64,000 bases of DNA, taken from positions 310,001 through 374,000 of the forward strand of contig NW_020167521.1 of NCBI RefSeq assembly GCF_001641265.1. Direction: 5' to 3'. The notes under the pieces were generated by a model. That model was not told the origin of the DNA. It saw only the letters and a program-made list of their open reading frames with translations, and ran no database searches. The first letter of the stretch is position 1, and each line of letters begins with the position of its first letter. The DNA is from Pseudogymnoascus destructans. Its lineage: Eukaryota; Ascomycota; Leotiomycetes; Thelebolales; Thelebolaceae. This document shows, piece after piece, positions 45,562 through 57,496 of this stretch. Both the position numbers and the translations under genes were made by a program.

Positions 45562-48433
45562 CTAAGCATATTGGTTCGCCTTGAGCCACTCAAGCAATGG
45601 CTCCGCATCCCTGAGCCTATAGCTGGCCCTGCCCTTAATGCTATCGCTGACCACACCCAGCGTGCGGTCATAACCCCTGTTATCCTTCTCGGCAAAGAAC
45701 GCTGCGATATCAGCCTCCGTCTCGAGATCCGAGAAGTTCTGCAGCGAAAGCTTCAAGAAGCGGTCAAGCACAACCATGTTCTTGCCCAGGCGCTCACGCA
45801 GCGGCTCCCAGTTCTCCTTGATGTAAGTCCACAGGCCGAGGCGGGTCTTTGGGTTAACGCCGAGCGTCGCAGCGGGGGTGTGCACGTCCTGTGTTGGGAC
45901 GCCAGAGGCCATGAAGTCAAGGAGGTCCTTGAGCAAGTTGGGCGCGAGCGGGTCCTCGTCCTCGGCGTTCTTGATATCCTCGATGCGGCCGAGGGCGCGG
46001 AGAGAGGTCTCCTTTCCGTCAATGGAGGTGGTGTTTGCCCATTCGGCCTTGACGGCGTTGTAGGCGGCGCGGCCGCCGTACTTGACGTTGATCTGGAAGA
46101 CGGCGCTGCGGAGGGAGTTGTGGATGGCTGAAGCGTCGCCGACAGCGTAGGCGTAGAACTGGCGCTGGGCCTCTTTGATCACGTCTCCGTCACCGTTGAG
46201 GCCTGCAGAGTGGATGAGCAAGGCGCGCAGCTGGCCTGTGAGGTGGTCCTCATCAGGAGCGAAGGTCCAGCCAAGCTTGGTGACGGTGGGCTTGATAAGC
46301 TTCAGGGTGAACTTCTTGAGGGCATTGGAGATGTTCTCATCTTCGCTGAAAACCGATTTCACGGTGGCCAGGGAAGAGATGACCTGGGACCAAACCAGGT
46401 AGTTGGTCTCGGCAGAGAAACCTTCAATGAGGGACAGAAGAGGAGCAGTCTGGGCATCGCCTGAACGAGCCAAAGCGCCAGCGTCACCGATAAGGTTGAT
46501 CTTATCGTTGATCGAGAGGAGGTCAAGCTGCTTGCTGAGGGTAGCAAGGCGGGAGGCTGGGTAGTTAGTGCGGTAGAACCCTGCGTATTCGTCGTTGAGC
46601 TTATAGAAGCTGTCATCGATGTCGGGGATCGTCTCCTTCTTGGTGTTGAAGGATATCGCTTTCGAACCTGACTTGCTCTTCAGGCCAAGCGGGACCCACC
46701 AGGTTGTCTTGTCGTCTTCGGGCTTGACATCTCCTGTTGAGAGGCAGCGGGACTGGGTTACGGAAATCTGACCTGGCTCTTCGGAAACAGTGACGACAGG
46801 ATATCCGATATCACGGATCCATGGGTCCATAAGCTTAGGAACATCCTGGCCAGAGACCTCGCTCAAAGCAGACCACAAATCGTTAGTTGTAGCATTGCCA
46901 TATGCATGGGCCCTCAAGTAGTTCCCGACACCTGCCAGGAACTTCTCTTGTCCTAGGTGAGATGCCAGCATGCGGATAACGGAGCTGCCCTTGAGGTAGC
47001 TGATGTGGTCGAAGATTTGATCGACATCAAGAGCGTCCTTAACAGGCACCTCGATAGGGTGGGAGCTTCGGAGAGAATCCAAACCGAAAGCAGTTTGCAT
47101 GCCCTCTTGGACAAATTGTGGCCAAACATTCCACTCTGGGTGAAGCTTGTCGGTAGCTAACCAGCCGACCCAGGTAGCAAAACCTTCATTGAGCCACAGC
47201 TCGCTCCACCAGTCCATTGTGACCTATCATGCACGTTAAATTTAATTCCTCAACCACGACAATGGTTAACTCCAACTTACAAGGTTGCCAAACCATTGAT
47301 GGGCAAGCTCGTGTGCAACGACATACGCCACCCTGTTCTTGTACTTTGCATCCGAGGTCTTCTCATCAAAGAGAACGGCCGTAGTTCTGTATGTTACGAG
47401 ACCCCAATTCTCCATCGCACCGTGAGACTAGCAACCATGGTCAGCTTGGTTCTTATACATGAAATGCTGGGCAGGGATGAAAATAAATGGGGGGTACATA
47501 TTGCAGTCTGACAAACTGGTTAGAGAAAAAAGCACAGAACTGTGAGAGGAGACGACCTACGAATTCGTGCACGGCCAACAAATCAGCCTTTGGTAATGGG
47601 TAGTCGATTCCGAATATCTCGGAGAAGTAGTCGATAATCTGGTGAGCATGCTCAAGAGCGTAGCTGCCCTGCTCCTTAAGGCCCTTTGTGGTATAGACGC
47701 GAACGGGCAAGTTATTTCCGTTATACTTCCGCTCAGTGAAGGCCTCGACATATTCGAAATCTCCTACAGCCCATGCAAGCAGGTATGTGCTCATGATAGG
47801 AGTACGCTCAAAAGCAACAACTTTAAGTCCTTCCGTCTTGCCCTTCTTGACAGACTTCTCTGGCATGTTGCTCAGGACGACCTGGTCTTCTGGGAGCTCG
47901 ATCTCGACGTCGAATGTGGCTTTGAGGTTTGGCTCATCAAAGCAGGGGAATGCGCGGCGAGCATCGCAAGACTCGAACTGAGTGCTGAACATGTAGTGGT
48001 TATCGGCGTCTCTGGCGACGGAAGCAGCAGCCGGCACAACTGGGTTATACTTTGAGCGGTAAAAGCCAGCCATGTTGTCGTTGAGGATGCCCTCGAACTT
48101 GATGACAATAACGGCATCGTCCGAGGCTGGCAGATCTCCGGCAAAATCGAGAGTGACTCGTTGCTTGGGCACATCGTAGGTGGCATCGATGTTTGGAGTA
48201 GTTTGCTGGGTCTTGTCGTTGTTGACGACGACTTCGGCGCTGTGAACCTTGAGTTCAATGGAGTTGAGGGTGATGCTCCTCGTGGGCTTCAGGATCTTGG
48301 CCGAGATGCTGACGGTTCCCTGGTAGGTGAAGGCACCGCCGGGAGCAATGTCGGAGAGGGAGATGGCATAATTCGTAGGCTTGATGGAATCTGGCAGCAC
48401 GTCTTTATAACTCGCTGGGCTTGTGTCCGCCAT
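45562..48433 (-). CDS. M1-family zinc aminopeptidase (Aap1/Ape2-like)
   Basis: Gluzincin aminopeptidase of the puromycin-sensitive/Aap1 type, removing N-terminal residues from peptides, probably in the cytosol (no signal peptide). Minus-strand exons are 47561-48433, 47281-47427 and 45562-47223, 893 aa. The substrate-binding motif GAMENWG (about 294-300) begins exon 2, which also holds HELAHQWFGN (zinc ligands, catalytic Glu). Exon 3 starts VTMDWWSELWLNEGFATW with the third zinc ligand. The long C-terminal helical ERAP1-C-like domain is complete. The first intron is 133 nt, longer than its neighbours; no microexon fits, because HEF joins directly to SHGAMEN as in the family. A run of 20 G lies 79 bp upstream of the start codon. 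Confidence 0.95.
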
Positions 48434-48979
48434 GTTGATTGAAGAGGGGGGGTTTGCCTGGGTATAGTTGAAATTTGGAGTTGGAATTGAGGGATCTCCA
48501 AATTCAGGAATGGGGGGGGGGGGGGGGGGGGTCCTTCTGGACTATCTATATCTCCGGGTCTCCTCCTCCTTCCCCGTTTTACATAAAATATTAATTATCA
48601 CGTGCGATATCCGAAGGCGGCAGTTGGGAGAAAGGATTACCGCCAATAGTGGAAATAGGAAGCTGGCAAGTTCAATATTTGTCTCCCTCCTTTCCCTCCT
48701 TCCCTTTCCTTCACAAGGCTCCGCAGGTTGGATAGTGGGATGTGGTAGTACGGTATCCGAGAAGCTGTTTATCCGTTCCGATTGGCTGTTGGTGCGGCCG
48801 CTTTCCGTAACTAGTGACCTAAAAGGACGAGGCTGAGGGTCGAGGCCCCACTTGCTGCGATGGAACGTTGTGAGTTAACAGTAAACACGACCAACACCGC
48901 CGAAAAGAGTCCACTATCATCAATCATCCCGTGCTTCCGACGGTTTCCGCAAGACAATTACCATCCAGCCTGATCAAAG
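48434..48979. promoter_or_regulatory. Divergent promoter between aminopeptidase and CENP-W-like gene
   Basis: About 545 bp with a perfect run of 20 G (48512-48531), a CACGTG-like site at about 48599 and a pyrimidine-rich tract (48680-48712). No gene is supported. Confidence 0.55.
48512..48531 (+). repeat. Homopolymer run of 20 G
   Basis: Twenty consecutive G on the plus strand (C on the aminopeptidase coding strand), 79-98 bp upstream of that gene's ATG. Such runs are unstable and difficult to sequence, so the exact length is uncertain. Confidence 0.85.
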
Positions 48980-49399
48980 ATGGCGGCGGCTGGCCAGAAG
49001 TTATATCCAAGAGCGACGCTCAAGAAGATTGTCAAGGCTCACTCGAGGAAGAACGTGAGCAAGAATGCTGATGTGCTGGTAAGCCACGCGACCGCGGCTG
49101 TCTGGTTGTGAAAGTGCTGTCATAGCTAACTGTTGCCCCCTCAAGGTCTTTCTCGACTATGCGCTCTTCTTACAGACGTTAGTGATTACCCGTCTGTCAT
49201 CTATTGTCGGAAAACTGCAACTGACACTCATGGAAGGTTGGTGAAGGAAGCTGGCATCAATGCGAAGCAGGCAGGCGATCGCGGCATCACGGCGAAGAAC
49301 GTGAACAAGGTCACAGAGGCACGGCTACCCTTCATCTCCGATACTAGGGACTCAGTAGCTAACACGCATCAGACGACGCTTCACAAATTCAAGGGCTGA
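48980..49399 (+). CDS. CENP-W/Wip1-like kinetochore histone-fold protein
   Basis: Likely the fungal CENP-W (yeast Wip1) subunit, which pairs with CENP-T at the inner kinetochore. Exons are 48980-49078, 49146-49177, 49237-49318 and 49373-49399, 79 aa. The short protein starts MAAAGQKLYPRATLKKIVKA and reads as a bare histone fold: helix 1 with basic residues, central helix DVLVFLDYALFLQTLVKEA, last helix ITAKNVNKVTETTLHKF. The final 19 residues align without gaps to the end of human CENP-W as I know it. The third intron (54 nt, branch GCTAAC, acceptor CATCAG) needs a GC donor (GAG/GCACGG) to keep VTE; a GT donor at 49310 would delete three residues of the last helix. Reading through would add 18 residues. 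Confidence 0.8.
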
Positions 49400-50072
49400 G
49401 ACGCTGCACGCGACGGGGACAAACTGGTGGGAATGGAGGAGGGGCATAATATTGACTATTATGGGGACAATGGCGAAAGGATACCCAGGCATTGAAAGGA
49501 ACCAGCATAGACTGGATGTTTGTTTACGACCAAATTATGATGGATTAGTTATTGGGACACCATTTTGGTAACACAATTCGCCATCGTTGGCTTCGATCGA
49601 TGACATGGCAAGGTACACACGACGTCTAACAACGCGATATAATACGTAAACGTCAGGAACAACGCGATAGAATACGTAAACGTCAGGAACAACGTGTAGA
49701 AATAATATCCCTCAATGTAAAATAATAGCTATATCATAAAATATCTCCTTAATTTATCCATTGCTGAATCTCATCCGTTCCTATTTCGTTGATCTCTTTG
49801 TTGGTCGTGATCGAATGTGGACTAGTGCATTCCAGAAAGTCTGGGGTAAAACGGAAGCAACTAGATCTATGACCCTTCAAAATCCTGAAATACAAACAAC
49901 TTGCACCCTGATTTACTCGTCAACTTCCTCAAAACTTTCCTAGAACAAAGTATCACCGATCCGAAATACACATTTCAGTTCTGTTATTGTACAATTCAAA
50001 ACACCACTCCTTTCACAACACCCGACAAAACCTCACAACCTTGTACACTTTCGTCTCAGCCTTGTAGACACA
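49400..50072. other. Intergenic, upstream of the Yag7-like gene
   Basis: About 670 bp without a gene. It holds a 30-bp direct repeat in tandem (two copies from 49628, unit containing GATAATACGTAAACGTCAGG with small changes) and then the leader of the next gene. Confidence 0.6.
49628..49695. repeat. 30-bp tandem repeat, two units plus a partial third
   Basis: Units start at 49628 and 49658 and differ by one base (GATATAATACG against GATAGAATACG); AACAACGTG of a third copy begins at 49688. Confidence 0.88.
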
Positions 50073-51672
50073 ATGGCCACCTCCGCAATCCAAAACCCAG
50101 AAGTCCGCTCAGAGTCCAAATCCGCGAAGAAGAAGAAGGCCAAGGCCGATGCTGCCGCTGTAGCATCTGTTACACATGTTGAGACTGCTACACCTGCTGA
50201 GAGCACCAATGGTGACGGATCCTACGAGAGCCCATACATCAAGGAGCTTTACAAGTAAGCGCACTTGAATTCACCTCAGTTTCTTTCCCACCTCCCATAA
50301 AGCTATACCATCATCCCATAAATGCATGCAGAAACTAACACTTTCATCAGGAGCATCCGAAATGTCAACAAGAAGATTGTAAGTTCCTGTAGTTCTACTC
50401 TGAAAGCCGCACCGATCTAACCCGTAACCTCACAGGCAAACGCCTCTAAGGTCGACAATGTCCTCGAACAAAACCCCGGAAAGACCCTCGACGAACTGGT
50501 AGCCACCCGCAAGATCAACGCCGACCAAAAGGCACAGATCCTGAAGAAGCCTTCCCTCCACGCCTCCCTCGCCCAACTCGAGGAGCAGATCGCCCAGTAC
50601 AAGAAGTTCGACCAGGAGTACAAGGCTCGTGCGCAAGCCGAGAAGTCCGCAATAGAGAAGGAGTTGACGGAGAAGAGCAGCAAGGAGCTGGCTGAGGCAG
50701 TGGCTGCGGTCAAGGCTGAGGCAGTTGCCACTGCACTCATGGAGAAACAACAGAACTTGCTCCTGCTGTCGAAGTTCCTTCGTCTGGCCGCTGCGAGGAG
50801 GGCTGCTGATGTGGACCAAACCTTGGATGAGAACCAGGCATTGGAGGGCGCCCTGGTCGAGGTCTACACTGGGGACGAGACTGCGGTCGTGGCGATGGAG
50901 AAGCTCATCAAGGGATCGGACGAACAGGCCTTGTCAATCAACGGCGAGAAGGTGAACACCACCTGTAAGTTTTGCCACCTCCAGTCCAAACAACCATAGC
51001 TAATAACGACAAACAGACGCACAAATCAAACAAGCCGCCATCGAATTCCTCGCCACCCCCACCGACCATGAGCTCGAGCAACCCAACGAGGACAACACCG
51101 TAGCCACCGAATACCCCGTCGGCACCGACCCCACCATCGCCAACGCAGGCCTCACCGAGATCGACGCCGTCCCCACCGCCGACCTGAGCACTAACGGCGA
51201 CTCCAAGCCCGTCTCTCCCGCCGACTTCCCCACCAACTCCGGCTTCGGCGACGGCGCCAACGCCGCCGCGGAGGCCAACTGGGATAACCAGAACAACAGC
51301 ACCAACGACCTCTCCGCCTCCTCGGAGTGGGTTGATGTGCGTCTTCCCCGCGACGCGGCCGAGACCGAGACTGGTATCGATGCTACCCTCGCCGCGCCAC
51401 CGAATACCCAGAGCTGGGCGGATGAGCAGCCAGAGGCCCCTGCCGCTGTTGCTGCGGCCCCTGCTGCACCTGCTGGCGACGGATTCCACGAGGTCCAGCG
51501 CAACCGCGGTAACCGTGATGGACAGGGCCGTGGTGGACGTGGCCAGAGAGGTGGTGAGGGATACAGAGGCCGTGGCGGGTACCGTGGACGCGGTAACGGC
51601 GAGGGTGGACGTGGCCGCGGCGCTCCCCGTTTCGGCGGGAACCGTGAACCGCGTCCCCAGGAGACGTCGTAG
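50073..51672 (+). CDS. Conserved fungal RGG-tailed protein, Yag7-like
   Basis: Probably the fungal protein family typified by S. pombe Yag7; its molecular function is not established to my knowledge. Exons are 50073-50254, 50351-50378, 50436-50964 and 51017-51672, 464 aa. A Lys/Ala-rich N-terminus (SAKKKKAKADAAAV) precedes YIKELYKSIRNVNKKIANAS and a helical, coiled-coil-prone region to about residue 250 (LAQLEEQIAQYKKFDQEYKA, ELTEKSSKELAEAVAAV). An acidic, Asn/Thr-rich disordered stretch and a C-terminal RGG box (RGGRGQRGGEGYRGRGGYRG region) follow. The last feature implies RNA binding or assembly in ribonucleoprotein granules (inference). The overall layout is reminiscent of caprin-type proteins. 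Confidence 0.7.
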
Positions 51673-52822
51673 GTGCTTTGATGACGACGTCTTGGGGATT
51701 TGCAAAATTACTCTCTGGCAATTTGCTGCACCTAGGCGCCTGACGACTGTGCTTTCTTCCGTCGATTCCGCCAAACGACATTACCGCCGATACCATCCAC
51801 ATACCACCTCGCGTGTACTTCCAACCCCTCTATGTTTTTTTGGCCACCATTCATTCTCTCTAGCCACTACAACTACTACTACAGGACAAACATGTACAAT
51901 CTGCATAGCATTCGCATAGATGGAGCGTTGATGACATTTTTGCCGGTCCTTTGCATTTGATGGGATTTGTTTTGTTTTTGCTTTTTTTGTGTCCCCGCAC
52001 CGGCGTCGATGGATTGGGGGTCGTGGAGGTTGGCTCTGCGCGAGGTTGTATTGTATGGGATGGGATGGGAGTGGGTAGCTAGGCTAGATAGAGGGGATGG
52101 GAATGGGAATGATATTGTAACGGTATTTGGCGGTTGTGGTGATTGTGTGAGTGAGTTGGTGAGGGTGAAGGTGACCCCTGGCCCAAGCGACGCCTCCGCC
52201 CATTTGCGGGGAAGGGTCGAGCTAGAGCATGTGGTGCGATGGGAGCGATGCATGACGCTTTCCGCTTTCCGCTTCCCGCTTTCCGAATTCCGAATTCCGA
52301 ATTCCCATGCAGCAGCCGCCAGCTGGGTGAGATGATGCGCTGATGTGTTGAGGATGGGAGATGGGGATTTGAGGTTGAGGTACGGCGAGGCTCAATGGAA
52401 GGGGAGGGAGATGCGCGATGACAGTTGATCTTCCCTCCCCTCCCAGAGCTCTCGCTTACCATTCCCAAACCAGCCTAGCCCCACTGCCGCCCAAAACCTT
52501 CGCCTTGCACCGATCTCGAACCACAGCCACAGATGCACGGTACCTTACTCTCACTACCACTTGCTCAATCGACCACACGCATTTCCATCACCAATATCCC
52601 CGCCAACACCTCAACGCACTCCCCGAATGCGCGCGGAGACGACTTCAATCATTGTGTATACTTTATCGTATCGCACACACACACACACGCACCACGGCTG
52701 CGACTGCGATACCAAGAGCCAGCCAGCCCCACACCCACCTTCACGACCAGATCGACGACCGCAGCGCCCGGCAGCGCAGGCACACGACACAGTGAGAGGC
52801 TGCATGTAGGCACGCCAGCGCG
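51673..52822. promoter_or_regulatory. Upstream region of the JmjC demethylase gene
   Basis: About 1.15 kb. It contains three tandem GAATTCC units (about 52282-52306) preceded by CTTTCCGC repeats, and a CA microsatellite (52673-52689). Open frames here are short and low in complexity, and no gene is supported. Confidence 0.5.
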
Positions 52823-55800
52823 ATGAGTACCGATGTGATAGCTCGCGTGGCGCCGGTGCTCGACGACAACGCTGCGAAGATGGCGGCGGGGCTGTTCTCG
52901 CCCCCCGACAGTAAGATGCGGATGGCGTTTGAGGATAGCGATTCGGAGCTTAGCGAGTTGGATGAGGAGGGGTATTCGATTGGTGCGCTGCCTAAGATGG
53001 GGGAGGCGCGGGAGCTGAGGGAGGTGGGAGAGAAGAAGGATGCTGGGGAGGGTGTAGATGAGAAGAAACCCGACGAGGTTGCTGGGGAGAAGGAGCCGGA
53101 GGTTGATGATATTGGTGAGGTGGTACCGGATCACTACGCGGATGAGGGGAGAGTGCCAGTCTTCAAACCGACGATGCACCAGTTTAAGGACTTCCAGGTT
53201 TATGTGAGCTTCCCCGCCACGTCTCGAGAGGTGACGCTGTAGCTAACGTGTACGCAGATGGGTCGCATCAACCCATACGGCATGCAATCCGGCATTGTGA
53301 AAGTGGTCCCCCCACAGGAGTGGCTCGACAACCAGCCGGAACCGGACGAAATTATCAAGACGATTCGAGTTCGGGAGCCGATCAAGCAGGATATCATGGG
53401 GACGAATGGAACGTATCGCCAGATGAACCTGCTGCACCAGAGAGCATACAATCTTCCGGAATGGCGCCAATTGTGCGATCAGACTGAACATCAGCCTCCT
53501 GCGCGACGTGGTGAGGTTCGCGCGACGCAGGAGAAGCCGAGGACTAGCGGTCGCGGTAAGAAGGAGAGCACACCAGCGGGGGAGAAGGTGGCTGCGCAAC
53601 CGAGGAAGAAGAACGGGCGAGCATCAAGAAAGAGCCTGGCTCAAAAAGACGCAGACAAGGACCAGAAGGAGAGACTGCCAACGCCAACTTCTCCCCCCAT
53701 CAAGCCAGACGATGACGCCGATGCACCCAATCTGGAGCCGCTCGAGCAGGACGAGCCACCACGCAAGCGCATGGGTGGTGGTGGCCGCGGCGGACGAGGG
53801 GGGAAGGCTACTACGGTGTCATCGCGCCGCAAGTACGGCCGCAGAGAGACGGCTGGGAAGATCGACGAGGCTGCATTCGAGAACTTCGAATACAAGATGG
53901 ACATCTCCGACTATACCCCTGAGCGCTGCGAAGAGCTCGAACGCGCCTACTGGAAGACCTTGACATACGCGCCTCCGCTGTATGGCGCGGATATGTTGGG
54001 CTCTCTATTCGACGAGAGGACGACTACCTGGAACCTTGGAAATCTGCCGAATTTGCTGGATGTTATGGGCACCAAGATCCCCGGTGTTAATACTGCCTAT
54101 CTGTACCTTGGGATGTGGAAGGCTACTTTTGCGTGGCATTTGGAGGATGTCGATCTCTACAGTATCAATTACCTTCATTTCGGTGCTCCCAAGCACTGGT
54201 ACAGCATTTCGCAGCGGGACGCGAGGAAGTTTGAGGCTGCTATGAAGAGTATCTGGCCGACGGATGCGAAAGAGTGCGACCAATTCCTCCGACATAAGAC
54301 ATTCCTCATCTCCCCATCTACTCTCCTTAAGAACTACGGCATCAAGGCCAACAAAATCACGCACTTCCCTGGGGAGTTTATGATTACCTTCCCGTACGGA
54401 TACCATTCAGGATTTAATATGGGGTATAATTGTGCTGAAGCTGTCAACTTTGCGATGCCATCCTGGCTGGAGATGGGCCGGATTGCGAAGAAGTGCGATT
54501 GCGCCCAGGCTCAGGACAGTGTCTGGATCGATGTGGCGCAAATCGAGCGCAAGATGCGTGGAGAGGAGACTGATTATGAGGAAAGTGATGAGGAGGAGGA
54601 GGAGGAAGAGGAAGATGATAACGGTCCGACCGATCTTCCTACACCTCCGGAAAGTAGTGGCGACGCAAAGCTCAAGCAGCCTCGACGCAAGCGGAAGCGT
54701 GTTGTTTCTGATAAGGATGGAGTTGACAGGACAAAGCGAATTCGCATCCGCATGAAGGTCTCAAACGAGCCATGTTGCCTGTGCCCGAACGACATCAAGA
54801 CACAACCTCTTATTCCCACCGAAGATGGCCGTAAGGTGCATCGTCTCTGCGCCGAATACACGCCCGAAACCGACATCGATGAAGGTATTGTGTACAACGT
54901 CGCCGCGATCGGAAAGGACCGCCTCGATCTCAAGTGCATGTTCTGCCACAGCAGGAAGGGTGCGAAGATCCAGTGCTCGCAGCGGAAATGTACCAGGTCG
55001 TACCACGCAACGTGCGCAGCGGCTGCGGGCATGTTTGTCGAGACGGGGGAGATCCCGGTGTTTGGCGAGGATGGAACGGAGTACAAGCAGCGGGGGGTCG
55101 AGTTTAGTTGTCGGTTCCACCGCGCGAAGCGTGATAAGAAGCTTGATGAGTATGTTTTGGAGGAGGATGAGGATATTAGTAGGGCTGCGATGGCGGTGAG
55201 GGAGGGTGAGATTTGCCAGTTCCAGTTCTTGAAGAAGGAGATCTTCGCGGGTGTTGTGGTGGAGAATAGGACGAGCGAGGAGGTGCTTCTTGTTGATATC
55301 CTACCTTCTGGGTATGTATTCCAATTGCCTGGTATGAAAGCGGGCGTACAGTGGCTAATACATAACAGGGACCGGTTCGAGGTTCAGTACAAGTACATTC
55401 TGCTGCCAGATCCTACAGACTTCCATCTACCTAAACCCTCCGACAAGGCAATCCCGATGCCGAGATCACGACACGCAAAGGATGCCCTCGTCACTACCAA
55501 GCGTCACGCCGATGACCTACCAAGAAAGGACGATGCCTTTGTCGAGGGCGCCACCTGGGCAGAGTTCAGCGCCTTTAACACACCTAGGAACCCGGCCCAG
55601 GTCAAGGTCGACCTTTCGAAAGAGAGGCAGGTTATGTATTATATGGGCAAGACGTCGACGGAAGCCAAGGCACAGTATACGGCGGACTGGACAAAACCGG
55701 TTTACGATACCAGATGCAACTTCCTCGAGACGATTCCCAAGCCACCCCCGGCACCGAGGGCTTCATACCCGGCCTCTTATCCACGGCCGAGTGGGCGCGC

Positions 55801-57496
55801 CATCAATCCTTCCAGGCCAGCACCTCCAAGGCCGACGTCGTATAAACCCATTCTACCGCCTACATATTCGCAGCCTCCACGGGCATCTGTTAAATCGGAT
55901 AAACCATACGTATATAAGCCCAAGGTCGAACAATACTATGCAGATCGACAGGTTAACAATTCGCAGCTGCCATATACGGAAGATCCTGCCCAGCAATACC
56001 GGCAGCCGCAGCCTTATCCCTATGGAACGGATCCAAGATGGCCACCTGCGGATAATAGGGGACAGGGTCCATATGTCGCGCCTGCCCAACCGCGAGCCCC
56101 AGCCGCCGTGCAGAACCATTATAGTGGATTCAGTACTCCCAATCCTCTCCAACAGGCCAATACCCATACTCCGCTCGGCCCACAAACCCATCAACAGGCC
56201 TCACAGGCAAAGCAAACCCCCAACGACAGCCCCCTCCAAAAACCCACCGCAAAACCCCACGGCCACCGATCCTCAAGCTCCAGCGCCTTCAAATTCAACG
56301 ACGTCTTCCAGAAATACCCCTACCTCCAGAAACAGCACAACAAAGCCCCAGGCACCTACCGCTCCCCGTACCGCCAGGACATGCTCGGCTTCTGCAACGG
56401 CTACGAGGGGGACTTTAGGAAGCATATGGAGGCGCAGATGCGGAAGGATCCGAGATTGCTTTCGCAGCATTTGATGCAGGCGAGCACCACCAGCAGTAGT
56501 CAGTTAGCAGCGCAATCTAAAACTGCCGCGGCTGAGACGCCGAGGAAGTCGTACCCGGCTATCCTCCCGCCGGCGAGGGAACAGTATAGTTCCCCGGCGG
56601 CGAGTTATTATCCGAATGGCGCTGCTGTGGCGAGTGCGATGAAGCAGCAGCAGGTGTTGCAGGCGCAGATTACGAAGCCGGTGGGGATGCAGTGGGATAA
56701 GAAGGAGGGAGGGCTACATCCGGCGATTAGGGCGGAGTATGGAAGTGCTGGTGGGGTGGTGCAGGCGTACCAGCCTGTGGTGAATCCACCGGCGCAGACG
56801 AGGAGGGAATCTCCTATCTTGCCGCCGGGGTATCAGAGACCACAACCACAACCACAACCGCAGCCGCAACCACAACAGCAAACCGCACCTGCACCCGCGG
56901 CAGGGCAGTGGAATGCACAATACCAGCAGCCACCGCAGCAGAACCATGTCGCTACCCCACCACTACCGCAGCAGCCGGGGTCGGCACACATGAGTCCAGC
57001 GGCACAATATTACTCCCGTCCGCCGTCGAGACCGCAGTCATCCCCGCTCACGCAGCCGGCTCTGCAGCCGCATATGAACGCAGCAGCTGAGAATGTTCCA
57101 CCGACGCAGAGCTTTTCGCAGAGTTATAGTGCGCCGGTGAAGAGTTTTTACTCGGATACTTATCATGCTGTTGGGGTGGTGGGGAGGAAGGGGGGTATGC
57201 CTGCGCCTGCGCCGGCGGCTGCGGTTGGTGTGGATGCTGGTGTTGCTACACCAGTTGCAGTGATGTCGGGTACAATGTTGGGTCCTCTACCACCACAACA
57301 AGCAGCGGTGGATCGTAAACTCAACATCCTCACCGGTGCCCCCGTTGCGCCGGCGGATACTGAAATACCAGACACTCCTGGGCCGATGGAGGGTGTACAA
57401 GGGGGGGATATCCCAGAAATCGACACCGATTCGGCGGGGATGATGGAGACGCTCATGCGGAACCTGCAGAGGGCTGCGAGGCAGGGACAGGTTTAA
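52823..57496 (+). CDS. kdmA: KDM4/KdmA-type JmjN-JmjC-PHD histone demethylase
   Basis: Fe(II)/2-oxoglutarate-dependent histone lysine demethylase of the KDM4 group; Aspergillus KdmA acts on H3K36me3, and related enzymes on H3K9me3. Exons are 52823-53203, 53258-55311 and 55369-57496, 1520 aa. JmjN spans the first splice site (VPVFKPTMHQFKDFQVY/MGRINPYG). JmjC covers about 390-525, with the Fe ligands in AWHLEDVD (H-x-E) and the distal His in GYHSGFNMGYN. An acidic run (EEEEEEEDD) and a basic patch separate it from an extended PHD (CCLCPNDIKT, HRLCAEYT, CMFCHSRKGA, CSQRKCTRSYHATCA, about 632-730). The C-terminal 700 residues are disordered and Pro/Gln/Ser-rich. The 57-nt intron at 55312 is in frame and open but has GTATGT, a GCTAATAC branch and AACAG. 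All iron ligands are present, so an active enzyme is expected. Confidence 0.93.

Noticed and set aside
47429..47560. Possible microexon within the first aminopeptidase intron
   Set aside because: The intron is long and has internal AG/GT pairs, but any insertion would break the conserved HEF-SHGAMEN join.
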